From the NCBI GenBank assembly GCA_050701635.1, contig JBOGDF010000079.1, forward strand, positions 1 through 17,352: 17,352 nucleotides of DNA, given 5' to 3'. Both the position numbers and the translations under genes were made by a program. This document shows positions 1 to 7,889 of the stretch, piece by piece. Below the pieces are notes generated by a model that was not told the DNA's origin, made no database searches, and saw only the letters and a program-made list of their open reading frames with translations. The DNA comes from WHSM01 sp050701635. GTDB taxonomy: Bacteria; Actinomycetota; Actinomycetes; Mycobacteriales; Micromonosporaceae. Position 1 is the stretch's first letter. Each line of letters opens with the position of its first letter.

Positions 1-963
1 GTGTCGGCGTCGCCGGTGTTCGCGCCACCCGCCAGGCCGGCACCACCGGGTCCCGCCGATCCCCGGCCGCCGTTCGCGCCCCGGTCACCCTCCGGTGCGC
101 CGGCCGCACTGCCGCCCGCGCCATCGCCGAACGGGGGCGGCGGCACCGGGCCGTTCTCGGTCATCGGAAGTCAGCCGCTCGCCGCGGCGTACGGGTCCGC
201 GGCTCCGGACCAGACGGACGCGGAGCTCAGTCTGCTGACGCCGGACGAGCTGCCGACCCGTCCGGCGGTACGCCCGCCCACCGCACCGCACCGCTCCGAG
301 CCGCCGACCTCCGGGCCACCGGCTTCCGGGCCCGGCGCCCGGGACGACGACCCGCGCCTGGTCGAGCCGACCAGCCCCAACCTGCGGCGTCATGCCCAGC
401 CCGAGCCACGTACGGACTCCTCCCCCGGTCGGCTCGGTGCCCTGATCGAGTTCCCGCGTTCCGCGCGGCGCAACGTACCGGAGCAGCACCTCCCGCCCCG
501 GATCGGCGAGCAGCCCCGCCGGGACACCGAGGACGAGCCCACCCAGGAGTACCGGCCGCCGAGTCCGCGGCAGGCGCAGGGCACCACGTCGACCCCGATC
601 GCCGACGGCGACGGGGATCTGCTGATCTTCGCGCAGGCGCGATCGGCCTGGTTCACCGGCGACGAGGAATCCCCGTCGGTCGGCGAGGACTGGCGTACGG
701 AGGCCGACGTCGGCTGGAACGCCGCCGAGGCGGCCAGCAGTCCCACGGTCGGCGGCACCACCCGCAGCGGGCTACCCCGCCGGGTCCCCAGCGCCAACCT
801 CGTGCCGGGCACCGCGCCGCAACGAGATCGCGACCACGTCCACCCGATCAATCGCGACGCGGCCCAGCTCGCCGCCCACACCGCGGGCTACTTCCGCGGC
901 TGGAATCGCGCCCGGCAGGACGCCCACGAGGCGCCAGACTATCCGTCGGTGCGACATCAGTGA
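1..963 (+). CDS. CvnA-type sensor histidine kinase, C-terminal tail only (5' partial at window edge)
   Basis: The frame is open from the first base, so the gene very probably begins upstream and only the last ~320 residues are visible. The visible part is Pro/Ala/Arg-rich and probably disordered, with no kinase core. Near its end are short islands that recur in the same order in the tail of the complete kinase at 2870-6172: LLIFAQARSAWF (res ~207-218), WRTEADVGWNAA (~231-242), GLPRRVPSANLVPG (~257-270) and an Arg-rich helix (~285-305). This identifies it as the tail of a nitrate/nitrite-sensing (NIT) type CvnA kinase. Its stop overlaps the next gene by 4 bp (GTGA), the usual cvnA-cvnB coupling. 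A self-contained proline-rich protein starting at the GTG at base 1 is possible but unlikely. The NIT, HAMP and ATPase domains should lie left of the window. Confidence 0.85.
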   Translation: MSASPVFAPPARPAPPGPADPRPPFAPRSPSGAPAALPPAPSPNGGGGTGPFSVIGSQPLAAAYGSAAPDQTDAELSLLTPDELPTRPAVRPPTAPHRSEPPTSGPPASGPGARDDDPRLVEPTSPNLRRHAQPEPRTDSSPGRLGALIEFPRSARRNVPEQHLPPRIGEQPRRDTEDEPTQEYRPPSPRQAQGTTSTPIADGDGDLLIFAQARSAWFTGDEESPSVGEDWRTEADVGWNAAEAASSPTVGGTTRSGLPRRVPSANLVPGTAPQRDRDHVHPINRDAAQLAAHTAGYFRGWNRARQDAHEAPDYPSVRHQ

Positions 964-1352
964 CCGACCTGGGCGTCTACCGTCGCAGCGTCGGGATGCT
1001 GCTGGCGTCCCTTGTGGCACGTACGCCCGGACTGGCTCACGCCGTCCTGCTCTCCGCCCAGGGCGTACCGGTAGCGACGTCATCGGCACTCCCCGCAGCC
1101 CGCGCTGAGCAGCTGGCCGCGATCGGCGCGGGGCTGCTCAGCCTCGCCGACGGCACGGCACGATGCATGTCCGCCGGGGCGCCGCGTCAGGTGATCGTGG
1201 AGATGCACGAAGGCGTCCTGCTCACCGCCCCGGTCGCACCGCAGCTGCACCTCGCGCTGCTCGCCACCAGCGGCTGCAGCCGGGAACAGCTGGGGTACGA
1301 GCTGCGCCGGTTCTCCGCGGACGTCGGCCCCATGCTCGGCCCCGACAGCTGA
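960..1352 (+). CDS. cvnB: Roadblock/LC7 domain protein (CvnB type)
   Basis: A 130-aa cytoplasmic protein of the roadblock/LC7 family, whose members act as dimeric adaptors or regulators for small GTPases. Family-typical stretches are visible: an N-terminal helix (LLASLVARTPGLAHAVLLSAQG), AEQLAAIGAGLLSLADGTAR (res ~42-61) and the strand-rich second half (QVIVEMHEGVLLTAP...LALLAT). It aligns along its length with the second roadblock protein at 2466-2873. The GTG start overlaps the stop of the preceding kinase tail (GTGA), so translation is probably coupled; no strong Shine-Dalgarno is evident. In conservons this gene is followed by cvnC (DUF742) and cvnD (GTPase), but here the next gene is on the opposite strand after 63 bp. 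The unit therefore ends after cvnB and may depend on partners encoded elsewhere. Confidence 0.9.
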   Translation: MTDLGVYRRSVGMLLASLVARTPGLAHAVLLSAQGVPVATSSALPAARAEQLAAIGAGLLSLADGTARCMSAGAPRQVIVEMHEGVLLTAPVAPQLHLALLATSGCSREQLGYELRRFSADVGPMLGPDS

Positions 1353-1390
1353 TAACGCGCCCGCCCGGGGACCGGCACGCCCCAGCCCGA

Positions 1391-1435
1391 TCAGCGGACC
1401 GGGGCGCCTGACGGGTCAGCGGACCGGGGCGCCTG
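1391..1435. repeat. 20-bp tandem direct repeat at a convergent gene junction
   Basis: TCAGCGGACCGGGGCGCCTG occurs at 1391-1410 and again, exactly, at 1416-1435, separated by ACGGG. The right copy is the last 20 bp of the cvnD gene including its stop codon (minus strand). The left copy lies in the 63-bp gap between the convergent cvnB-type gene and cvnD. It looks like a small tandem duplication of the gene end, and any readthrough of the first cvnD stop meets the duplicated copy. Transcription from both sides ends here, but no U-tract is present. A weak 6-bp stem (CGCCCC 1378-1383 / GGGGCG 1401-1406) is the only hairpin noted. Confidence 0.85.
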
Positions 1436-2021
1436 GAGCTTCGGTCATCGGGCGGGAACGCCGCATCGACAGCACGTACTCCACCAGCGAGATCAACACC
1501 TGCTTGGTCGACTCCCGGCTGCGCGCGTCACACGGCACCACCGGAGTGTCGCCGCTGATCGCCAGCGCTTCCCGTACGTCGTCCGGGCTGTGCAGCTGTA
1601 CGCCGTCGAAGCAGTTGATCGCCACCAGGTACGGCAGCCGCCGGTGCTCGAAGAAGTCGATCGCGGCAAAGCAGTCCGCGAGCCGGCGGGTGTCCACCAT
1701 GACGACCGCGCCGATGGCCCCGCGTACCAGTTCGTCCCACATGAACCAGAAGCGGGTCTGGCCAGGGGTGCCGAACAGATACAGGATCAGGTCCTGGTCG
1801 ATCGAGATCCGGCCGAAGTCCATGGCGACCGTGGTGGTGGTCTTGCCAGGGACGTCGCGGTTGTCGTCGACCCCCACCCCGGCCGATGTCATGATCGCCT
1901 CGGTGGTCAACGGCGTGATCTCCGAAACCGATCCGACCAGCGTGGTCTTGCCGACGCCGAATCCGCCAGCGATCACAATCTTCGCTGACGTGACACGTCC
2001 GCCTGCCCGACGATTGGCCAC
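1416..2021 (-). CDS. cvnD: Ras-like small GTPase of the conservon (CvnD)
   Basis: A 201-aa P-loop GTPase of the actinobacterial conservon (MglA/Rab-like) family. It is expected to cycle between GTP and GDP at the membrane as the output of the CvnA-B-C complex. Visible motifs are a Walker A/G1 loop GGFGVGKTT near the N-terminus, a Thr-rich switch region (GKTTTTVAMDFG), a G3-like LFGTPGQTRF in place of the classical DxxG, a G4-like NCFD in place of NKxD, and a G5-like PCDARS. I chose the GTG at 2021 over the upstream GTG at 2042. GGAGG at 2033-2029 sits 7 nt before it, and the upstream cvnC stop (2025-2023) is then just 1 nt away, whereas the longer start would add seven residues (first residues MDFGGSD) overlapping cvnC. 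It is the last gene of a four-gene operon, and its 3' end is partly duplicated next to it. Confidence 0.93.
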   Translation of the reverse strand: MANRRAGGRVTSAKIVIAGGFGVGKTTLVGSVSEITPLTTEAIMTSAGVGVDDNRDVPGKTTTTVAMDFGRISIDQDLILYLFGTPGQTRFWFMWDELVRGAIGAVVMVDTRRLADCFAAIDFFEHRRLPYLVAINCFDGVQLHSPDDVREALAISGDTPVVPCDARSRESTKQVLISLVEYVLSMRRSRPMTEAPGAPVR

Positions 2022-2022
2022 G

Positions 2023-2400
2023 TCAGAGCCTCCGAAGTCCACTCAGCACCCTCTCCAGCAGTTCTGTGCCGACGGCGTCATTGCTGTCCAGCGCGGTCGG
2101 TTCGTATACCGCAAGCAGCCCTTCGGCCGCCATGTCTGCTACCAACACCTTCGCGACCCCGAGCGCCATCTTCATGCGCGCCGAGATCTCCGCCAACGAC
2201 TGCAGGTTTCCGTCGCACAGACTAGCGATCACCTGCTGCTCACGGCCGATCAACGTGACGTACTGGCGCCCCCGGTCGGTCGTCTCGACCAACGCCTCCA
2301 TGGCGATCTCGACCCGCGGCCTGGTACGGCCACGAGTCACAGCGTACGGCCGGACCAGCGCCCCGGTGGGCTCACCGTGGTCGTCGCGCATCGCGCTCAC
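2023..2400 (-). CDS. cvnC: DUF742 protein of the conservon (CvnC)
   Basis: A 125-aa protein of the DUF742 family, found almost only in actinobacterial conservons between the roadblock and GTPase genes. The family hallmark VRPYAVTRGRTRP is at res ~16-28. The remainder fits a winged-helix-like fold (REQQVIASLCDGNLQSLAEISARMKMALGVAKVLVADMAAEGLL), ending in LLERVLSGLRRL. Its biochemical role is not established; it is thought to be a partner in the membrane-associated CvnA-D complex. The GTG at 2400 is used here, although only GGGG lies 2 nt before it. The ATG at 2391 has that GGGGA at ~10 nt and may be the true start. The stop is 1 nt from the GTG of cvnD, so the two are translationally linked. 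A 65-bp gap with an 11-bp direct repeat separates it from cvnB. Confidence 0.92.
   Translation of the reverse strand: MSAMRDDHGEPTGALVRPYAVTRGRTRPRVEIAMEALVETTDRGRQYVTLIGREQQVIASLCDGNLQSLAEISARMKMALGVAKVLVADMAAEGLLAVYEPTALDSNDAVGTELLERVLSGLRRL
2029..2033 (-). promoter_or_regulatory. Ribosome binding site deciding the cvnD start
   Basis: On the minus strand GGAGG is followed by 7 nt and then the GTG at 2021-2019. The spacing is close to ideal, while the GTG at 2042 has nothing comparable. The site lies inside the last codons of cvnC, so ribosomes finishing cvnC are delivered directly onto cvnD. Confidence 0.75.
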
Positions 2401-2415
2401 ATCCCCGAATGGTTT

Positions 2416-2440
2416 CTCGTCACGTCTACCTCGTCACGTC
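2416..2440. repeat. 11-bp direct repeat between cvnB and cvnC
   Basis: CTCGTCACGTC occurs at 2416-2426 and 2430-2440 (14-bp period) in the 65-bp gap upstream of cvnC. It could be a small tandem duplication or a pair of protein-binding sites; nothing in the sequence decides between these. Confidence 0.6.
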
Positions 2441-2465
2441 GTGTCGGCCGGTATCGCCCCTCCCG

Positions 2466-2873
2466 TTACGGCATCACCGTCCGTGGGCTCGGAGTGAGCG
2501 CGTCGCCGACCCGGTCGACGAGCAACGCCATCTCGTACCCCACCTGTCCTACGTCACAGCTGCGGGACGCCAGCACCGCGAACGACGACCCGTCGCTGAT
2601 CGACATCAGGAACAGGAATCCGTTGTCCATCTCGACCACCGTCTGCAGCACCGCTCCACCCTCGAAGCAGCGGGAGGCGCCCTGGGTGAGGCTCACCAGC
2701 CCCGACGCGATCGCGGCGAGCTGGTCGGCGCGGTCGCGCGGCAGATCCCGGGATGCGGCCAGCAACAGCCCGTCCGCGGACACTGCCACGGCGTGGGCCA
2801 CACCCGGGACACGGTCGGCGAAGTTGCTCAGCAGCCAACCGAGGTCCTGCGTGCTGATCTGCTGCGTCGTCAT
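2466..2873 (-). CDS. cvnB: Roadblock/LC7 domain protein of the complete conservon (CvnB)
   Basis: A 135-aa roadblock/LC7 adaptor, predicted to be a cytoplasmic dimer linking the CvnA kinase to the CvnD GTPase. The typical fold segments are visible: an N-terminal helix [19 protein letters not shown], a strand [11 protein letters not shown], a helix [24 protein letters not shown], and strands [16 protein letters not shown] and SSFAVLAS. It is clearly paralogous to the 130-aa protein at 960-1352. The ATG at 2873 overlaps the TGA of cvnA (ATGA), which gives a firm start and implies translational coupling. The gene ends with TAA at 2468-2466. The position between cvnA and cvnC matches the canonical order in Streptomyces coelicolor conservons. 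Confidence 0.95.
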   Translation of the reverse strand: MTTQQISTQDLGWLLSNFADRVPGVAHAVAVSADGLLLAASRDLPRDRADQLAAIASGLVSLTQGASRCFEGGAVLQTVVEMDNGFLFLMSISDGSSFAVLASRSCDVGQVGYEMALLVDRVGDALTPSPRTVMP

Positions 2874-5800
2874 GCCTGCTCCTTGCCTGGGTCCTCTTCA
2901 CTGCCTGTCCGCGCCGACGTTTGCCGGCCACGCTGAACCCCGCGATGGTAAGCCGAAAGCAGGCCGCGCACCGCGTCCGGCGAACGATTGCGAGCGCCAG
3001 CCACCGAGATATCGACGCCGCCCGGCACCAGCTGCGCCATCGGCACCCGCTTCGGAAGACCGGCCCCGGTGGTATCGGTGTCCGCCACGTCCGCCGCAGC
3101 GGTGGCAGCGGTGGCAGCCCGCCATCCGTCATCGGCCGCAGTCTGCCACGCGCCCTCACCCACCGGAACTGACGGCCCGGCTTCGGCCGCCTGCGGCGCC
3201 GGGGCGGCCGCGGGCGGAGCGCTCTCGGCTTTCGCCGCGGTCTTGCGCTGTACGGGCGGCAAGGTCTTGGTAGCGCCGGCGGTGTCCGTGGCCTGGGCGC
3301 GCTTCGTACCACCGCGTCCCGCCGGGCGGGAAGGCTGCTTGGTACGGAACCACGCCGACTCGACCTCTCGGAAGATCGGCAGCTCCATCGTGTCGTCCAC
3401 GTTGGGCGGAATCAGCGAGGGATCCGTGGCGGCTCCCACGGTCGCCTGCCGCCCCGCCGGGGCGGAAGCGCCGTCGGCCTCTGCGCCGGCGCGCTGGGGC
3501 GCGCCGTTCGGCTGCGGCTGCGGGCGGGCGGCAGCGGGCTGTTCCACCACAGGGAAGCCGCCGCTGGCGGCGTTCAGCGCCTCGGACACCGGACGCGCGG
3601 TCGTGTCGGAGGTGCCCATCGACACCTCGACGCGATGGATCGGCTGGCGCGGATCGACCGGACCGGACGCGTGGTCTGACCGGGGGCTGGGCCCCGCGGC
3701 CGGCCGCCGCGTCAAGACCTCGTCCGCCGGGTTCGGCGGGCCACCGGGCGTTCCGGCCGACGCTGTGGGGAGCGGTTGGCCGTCGGGCGACATCTGCTCA
3801 CCCGGACGACGCCGTGGCAGATGCCCGTCGCCGTTGCCGCTGAGCCCACCGGACATCGCCGCGCCGGCGTCGAACCGGTCCGGTACGGGCATCGCGGGCG
3901 TGGCCGGGGCACCGCCGGGGCGGTCCCATGCCGGCGGGGTGGCCCAGTGGGGAGCCCCGGGCGGCGACCACTGACCACTCCCGCTGGGCTGCCAGCCCTG
4001 CGGCGGGCCGTCGGCGGAGCCCTCGAGCGCCAGTGGCGACCTGGCCTGCGGCAACCCGAGGGTGTGCTGCCGACCCGCACGCTGCGGCAGGATCAGGGCA
4101 CCCGCGGGCAGGATGACGTCGGCGATGGTGCCGCGGTCACGAGCGGCGCGAAGCTCGACCCGGATCCCGTGCCGGGTGGCCAGCCGACCGACCACGACCA
4201 GGCCCATCATCCGGGACACCGCGACGTCGACCAGAGGCGGACTCGCCAGCCGGGTGTTCAGCTCGGCGAGCTGCTCGGCCGAGATGCCGATGCCCCGGTC
4301 CTCGATCTGCAGGATCGCGCGGTCCCCGGCCCGCCGGGCGTCGACCACCACGACGGTGTCGGGCGGCGAGAAGGACGTCGCGTTGTCGAACAGCTCGGCC
4401 AGCAGGTGTACGACGTCGTTGACCGCGTGCGGCGCCACCTCGACGTCGCGGTCCACGATGCCGAACTCGATCCGGATGTACTGCTCCACCTCGGACTGCG
4501 CGGCCCGCAGGACGTCCGACAGCGGGGCCGGCTCGCGCTGCACCCGGGTCGAGTCGGCACCGGCGAGCACCAGCAGGTTCTCGTCGTTCCGGCGCATCCG
4601 GGTGGCCAGGTGGTCGAGCTGGAACAGCTGAGCCAACCGGTCCGGGTCCTCTTCGCCGCGCTCCAGGCGGTCCAGATGACCGATCAGCCGGTCCACCAGC
4701 GCCTGGCTTCGACGGGCCAGGTTGATGAACATGGTGGCGACGTTCGCCCGCAGGGCGGCCTGCTCGGCCGCGATCCGTACGGCTTCCCGGTGCACCACGT
4801 TGAACGCCTGCGAGACCTGCCCGATCTCGTCGCGGCCGCGTACCTGCACCGGGTCCTTGACGCTGGCGGCCACTTGATCAGGAGTCAGCTCACCGAGCGT
4901 CTCCGGATTTCGCAGCCGGGCGACGGACTGGGGCAGGCTCTCGTACGCCACCGCCAGCGCGCCTTCCCGGAGGCGTCGCAGCGACCGGGCCATCGAGCGG
5001 GCGATCAGCAGTGCGATCAGCGCCGCGACGAACAGCACCAGCAACACGGTCAGACCCTCGGCGAGCAGCTGCTGGACCAGGGTGTCCTTCTGGTGCTGGA
5101 CCTTGGCCTGGAACTCCTCGTCGAGCCGTTGCTCCACCTCGCGTACCAGAGCGACCCGGGTGGTCATCGCGTCGACCCACTCGGCGAGCCCCGCGCCTCC
5201 GCTGAGCTTGATCGCCTGGCCGGGCAGCACCTTCTGGATCTCGGTCTGGTAGCGCTCGGCGGCCTGCACCTGGGCCTGGATCTCCGCGTTGGTGCTCGCG
5301 TCCAGGTCCTTGCCGCCGAGCAGTACACCGTTCAGCCTGACCTCGTCCTTGGAGGCGTCCTTGCCGTACCCCTCACCGGCGGCGGTGCGCTGGAAGTCGT
5401 TGAGGTGCCGTTCTTCCGCGGCGTTGGTGAAGGCTCGGTAGGACTCGTCCTGGCCGGCGATGGTGGCCGCGAACTCGCGCAGCTCGTACCGGGTGCTCGT
5501 CCTGGTGGCGAGCAGACCGGCGCCCTTCACCTGCTCGAGCGCCGCATACTCGGTGTACGAGGAGATGGCCGCTGCGGCACGGGCCAGGTCGGCGGCCTCG
5601 GCGTCGCCGGCGATGTGGGCCAGGCTCTCCCGGTACGCGATCAGGTTCGCGATCAGGATCCGGTATTCGAACACCGCCGCGGTGAGCGACAACTTGTTGC
5701 GCGCGTCGACCGCGTCCCGCAGGTCGTCGAGCTCGCGGATCTCCAGCTGGCCGTCGATGCGGCTCAGCAGGTCCTTCAGGTTCGGCTCGACGGAGGACAG

Positions 5801-6172
5801 CTCGCCGCGCGCATCGGCGTACGCGGTGATGCTCTTGTCGGTCCGCTGCTTCTGCTCGTCGTACGCCGACTTGAAGGTCTTCCGGTCCGCTTCCTCGCCG
5901 ACCAGGTAGGCGGCGGCGAGCGAACGTTCGGACTGCAGCTGCTCGGCGAGCTCCGCGGCTCGCTGCGACACCTTCGCGTACCGCATCGCGTCTTCGGCCT
6001 GGATGACGCTCTGGCCAGCCTCGGCCAACCGCACCACCGCAAGCCCGACCAGCGCCACGATCGGAATGATCAGGATCAGACCGAGCTTGGAGCGGATCCG
6101 GACGTTGCGTAGCCGCGGCAGTAGCCCACGACGCGGTGGGACCGCCTTCGCGGTGTTAACCCGCTTGATCAA
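2870..6172 (-). CDS. cvnA: NIT-domain sensor histidine kinase of the conservon (CvnA)
   Basis: A 1100-aa membrane sensor kinase-like protein, the receptor-like component of the conservon. Order: short basic cytoplasmic N-terminus; TM1 (~res 30-51); extracytoplasmic helical NIT (nitrate/nitrite-sensing) domain (~55-345, with [11 protein letters not shown]); TM2 (~368-392); HAMP-like linker (~390-470); dimerisation helix with candidate phospho-acceptor H521 in [12 protein letters not shown]; ATPase with N box [10 protein letters not shown] (N597) and G1 box EDRGIGIS (~624-631). A ~400-residue Pro/Ala-rich tail follows, with conserved islands near 929-942, 1005-1020 and 1037-1050. The TTG start is supported by TGGAGGG 7 nt upstream (6186-6180) and an in-frame TAG just before it. 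The ligand is unknown: the NIT name does not prove nitrate binding. The gene heads an operon with cvnB, cvnC and cvnD and is divergent from an ABC importer. Confidence 0.95.
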   Translation of the reverse strand: MIKRVNTAKAVPPRRGLLPRLRNVRIRSKLGLILIIPIVALVGLAVVRLAEAGQSVIQAEDAMRYAKVSQRAAELAEQLQSERSLAAAYLVGEEADRKTFKSAYDEQKQRTDKSITAYADARGELSSVEPNLKDLLSRIDGQLEIRELDDLRDAVDARNKLSLTAAVFEYRILIANLIAYRESLAHIAGDAEAADLARAAAAISSYTEYAALEQVKGAGLLATRTSTRYELREFAATIAGQDESYRAFTNAAEERHLNDFQRTAAGEGYGKDASKDEVRLNGVLLGGKDLDASTNAEIQAQVQAAERYQTEIQKVLPGQAIKLSGGAGLAEWVDAMTTRVALVREVEQRLDEEFQAKVQHQKDTLVQQLLAEGLTVLLVLFVAALIALLIARSMARSLRRLREGALAVAYESLPQSVARLRNPETLGELTPDQVAASVKDPVQVRGRDEIGQVSQAFNVVHREAVRIAAEQAALRANVATMFINLARRSQALVDRLIGHLDRLERGEEDPDRLAQLFQLDHLATRMRRNDENLLVLAGADSTRVQREPAPLSDVLRAAQSEVEQYIRIEFGIVDRDVEVAPHAVNDVVHLLAELFDNATSFSPPDTVVVVDARRAGDRAILQIEDRGIGISAEQLAELNTRLASPPLVDVAVSRMMGLVVVGRLATRHGIRVELRAARDRGTIADVILPAGALILPQRAGRQHTLGLPQARSPLALEGSADGPPQGWQPSGSGQWSPPGAPHWATPPAWDRPGGAPATPAMPVPDRFDAGAAMSGGLSGNGDGHLPRRRPGEQMSPDGQPLPTASAGTPGGPPNPADEVLTRRPAAGPSPRSDHASGPVDPRQPIHRVEVSMGTSDTTARPVSEALNAASGGFPVVEQPAAARPQPQPNGAPQRAGAEADGASAPAGRQATVGAATDPSLIPPNVDDTMELPIFREVESAWFRTKQPSRPAGRGGTKRAQATDTAGATKTLPPVQRKTAAKAESAPPAAAPAPQAAEAGPSVPVGEGAWQTAADDGWRAATAATAAADVADTDTTGAGLPKRVPMAQLVPGGVDISVAGARNRSPDAVRGLLSAYHRGVQRGRQTSARTGSEEDPGKEQA

Positions 6173-6179
6173 CTAGCGA

Positions 6180-6186
6180 CCCTCCA
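6180..6186 (-). promoter_or_regulatory. Ribosome binding site supporting the TTG start of cvnA
   Basis: TGGAGGG on the minus strand lies 7 nt before the TTG at 6172-6170. The codon immediately before the TTG is TAG, so no longer frame exists. This settles an otherwise unusual start codon. Confidence 0.8.
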
Positions 6187-6328
6187 GTACGGGTATCTGC
6201 GTTGCGTCCAGACGAGATTGCGGGTCGTTCTTCCCAGGTCGAACCCCCGAGATTCCACCACGCCACCTCTCAAATCAAAAGACCAGATGCGGTGCCGACT
6301 GCCTGCGGTATGAACTTATGCAGCAGAG

Positions 6329-6350
6329 AACCGGCGAGTCGTCGCCGGTT
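6329..6350. promoter_or_regulatory. Perfect 9-bp inverted repeat (operator or hairpin) upstream of cvnA
   Basis: AACCGGCGA, loop GTCG, TCGCCGGTT: a perfect 9-bp dyad with a 4-nt spacer, lying ~157 bp upstream of the cvnA start and ~258 bp upstream of the first binding-protein gene. No U-run follows on either strand, so a simple intrinsic terminator is unlikely. It sits just upstream of the TAAGTT hexamer on the minus strand, where a regulator of cvnA could bind. Confidence 0.6.
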
Positions 6351-6539
6351 GTACCTGGGGAGCTACGCTCCGTGCCTCTAGCCGCATAGTGCCTCCGTGA
6401 TTCTCCCCTGGGTGACGACAGAATGCCATTGTGTGGGCTGCCTCACTTTCCGATCCCCCACACTCACGGATTGTGCACAGTGGACCCGTTTCGGGGGTAC
6501 GCCGCCCGGCGGAGGTACCCGTACACAGAGTGGCGCGGC

Positions 6540-6557
6540 TATCATCACGCGACGTCG
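6540..6557 (+). promoter_or_regulatory. Promoter-like motif upstream of the first binding-protein gene
   Basis: TATCATCACGCGACGTCG lies ~50 bp before the ATG at 6608. TATCAT matches the TAnnnT -10 pattern. A near copy (TATCATCTGCGCGACATCG, 7890-7908) lies upstream of the paralogous gene, supporting a functional role. No good -35 box is visible at the usual distance. Confidence 0.45.
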
Positions 6558-6607
6558 TTAAATGTCTGCCCTGTGACGACGGGCGGGGGTCCAGAAGGGG
6601 AACCAGT

Positions 6608-7819
6608 ATGCCCAGCTATGACCGTCGAGGCTTTCTGCGGTTGTCCGGTACGGCCGCCGTCGCCGGCACCCTCGCCAGCGCCTGCAGCGCCTCCGGTCTC
6701 GGCGCCAGTACCAAGAAGGCCGATCCGGCCCGGCCGGTCAAGATCGGCCTGATCCTGCCGGAGCAGGGCGTGTACGCCGCCCTGGGCGCGGACCAGCTCA
6801 ACGGCTGGAGCCTGTTCCTGAAGCTCAACGACGGCATGCTGGGCGGCCGCGAGGTCCAGGTCATCACCGCCGACGAAGGCGACGGCAAGAAACCCGAGAT
6901 CGCCACCGCGAGCGCCAAGCGGCTGCTGCAAGAAGGCGTCGACGTCGCCTGCGGCATCATCAGCTCCGCCAATATGGCCGCGGTCCAGCCGCTGTTCACC
7001 GCCGCCAAGGTGCCGTTCGTCAGCACCAACGCGAGCCCGGAGGCGGTGCAGGGCAAGGCGTTCGGCTGGCGGGCCTCGTTCGTGAACAACCACGCCGGCG
7101 TCGCGCTCGGCGCTTACATGGCCGAAAATGCCGGTGGCCCGGTCGCGGTGGTCGCCGCCAACTACCCCGCCGGCGTGGACTACGTCAAGGGACTACAGGC
7201 CACCTTCTTCCCCGCCGGCGGCGTGATGGCGGGCAAACCGATCATGACCGAGTTCCCGATCGGGGGTAAGTCGTACCAGCCGTACCTGGAGCAGATCGAC
7301 GAGCTCAAGCCGAAGGCGGTGTACGCGTTCTTCGCCGGCGCCGACGCGGTGAAGTTCGTCAAGGAGTACAAGAAGTTCGGGCTGGCCGAGAAGTACCAGC
7401 TGTACGCGCCCGGCTATCTCACCGAGGGCGGTGTGCTGGAGAAGCAGGGCGAAGCCGCCCGGGGCATCCTGAACTCCCTGCACTACGCCCCCAACCTGGA
7501 CAACGCGGCCAACCGGAGGTTCGTGCTGGAGTTCCAGAAGGTCTACCCGTACTCGCCCACCTGCTTCTCGCTGGCGGCGTACGACACGCTGTGGGTGCTG
7601 GACAAGGCGATCCAGAACGCCGGCACCAAGCTCGACCCGGTGGTGCTCGACGAGGAGATCGGGCGGGTGGGTCAGATCGACAGCCCGCGCGGGCCGTGGG
7701 AGTTCGGCAAGAACCGTTCCCCGGTGCAGAAGTGGTATCTGCGGAAGGTCACCAACGACGGGGACGTCCTGGCGAATGTCGTGATCGACGAGCTGGCCAC
7801 CCTGGGCGACAAGGCCTAG
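6608..7819 (+). CDS. Liv/HAAT-type ABC importer substrate-binding lipoprotein, copy 1
   Basis: A 403-aa extracytoplasmic solute-binding protein of the type-1 periplasmic-binding fold (Peripla_BP_6, the branched-chain amino acid/amide/aromatic acid group). The N-terminus carries a twin-arginine motif DRRGFLRL (res 5-12), an Ala-rich hydrophobic stretch and a lipobox-like LASAC with Cys26, so it is probably Tat-exported and lipidated. The mature protein starts with PVKIGLILPEQGVYAALG, typical of the family, and contains KAVYAFFAGADAVKFVKEY in the second lobe. The ATG at 6608 is preceded by AAGGGG at ~9 nt; longer in-frame starts would bury the signal peptide. A paralogue follows, then livHMGF on the same strand. 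The substrate is not evident: branched-chain amino acids are the family default, but small aromatic or carboxylate ligands are also common in relatives. Confidence 0.93.
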   Translation: MPSYDRRGFLRLSGTAAVAGTLASACSASGLGASTKKADPARPVKIGLILPEQGVYAALGADQLNGWSLFLKLNDGMLGGREVQVITADEGDGKKPEIATASAKRLLQEGVDVACGIISSANMAAVQPLFTAAKVPFVSTNASPEAVQGKAFGWRASFVNNHAGVALGAYMAENAGGPVAVVAANYPAGVDYVKGLQATFFPAGGVMAGKPIMTEFPIGGKSYQPYLEQIDELKPKAVYAFFAGADAVKFVKEYKKFGLAEKYQLYAPGYLTEGGVLEKQGEAARGILNSLHYAPNLDNAANRRFVLEFQKVYPYSPTCFSLAAYDTLWVLDKAIQNAGTKLDPVVLDEEIGRVGQIDSPRGPWEFGKNRSPVQKWYLRKVTNDGDVLANVVIDELATLGDKA

Positions 7820-7889
7820 GCCGAGCATCCGATTTCGCGGTATTGATCGCACTGCGTGCTCCGTGCAACACAGGCGACGATCACACCGA

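Larger units (their letters stand above)
6173..6607. other. Divergent intergenic region between cvnA and the importer
   Basis: These 435 bp contain no convincing gene. The part near 6270-6330 is less GC-rich than its surroundings, as expected of a control region. It holds the cvnA Shine-Dalgarno (6180-6186), a -10-like TAAGTT on the minus strand (6318-6313, no clear -35), the perfect hairpin at 6329-6350, a 7-bp inverted repeat GTGTGGG (6431-6437) / CCCACAC (6457-6463), an 8-bp palindrome TGTGCACA (6472-6479) and the promoter-like motif at 6540-6557. Open frames in this stretch lack family features and ribosome binding sites. Confidence 0.7.

Noticed and set aside
1504..3273. 589-aa open frame on + opposite the conservon
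   Set aside because: It is antisense to cvnD, cvnC, cvnB and the cvnA tail, has low-complexity composition, no family motif and no ribosome binding site. High GC makes long spurious frames common.
3776..6112. 778-aa open frame on + opposite cvnA
   Set aside because: It is a mirror frame of a well-supported kinase, rich in Arg/Gly/Gln repeats with no recognisable domain.
6431..6607. Longer N-terminus for the first binding protein (GTG at 6431)
   Set aside because: It would place 59 residues before the twin-arginine signal and swallow the promoter-like motif; the ATG at 6608 has a good ribosome binding site.
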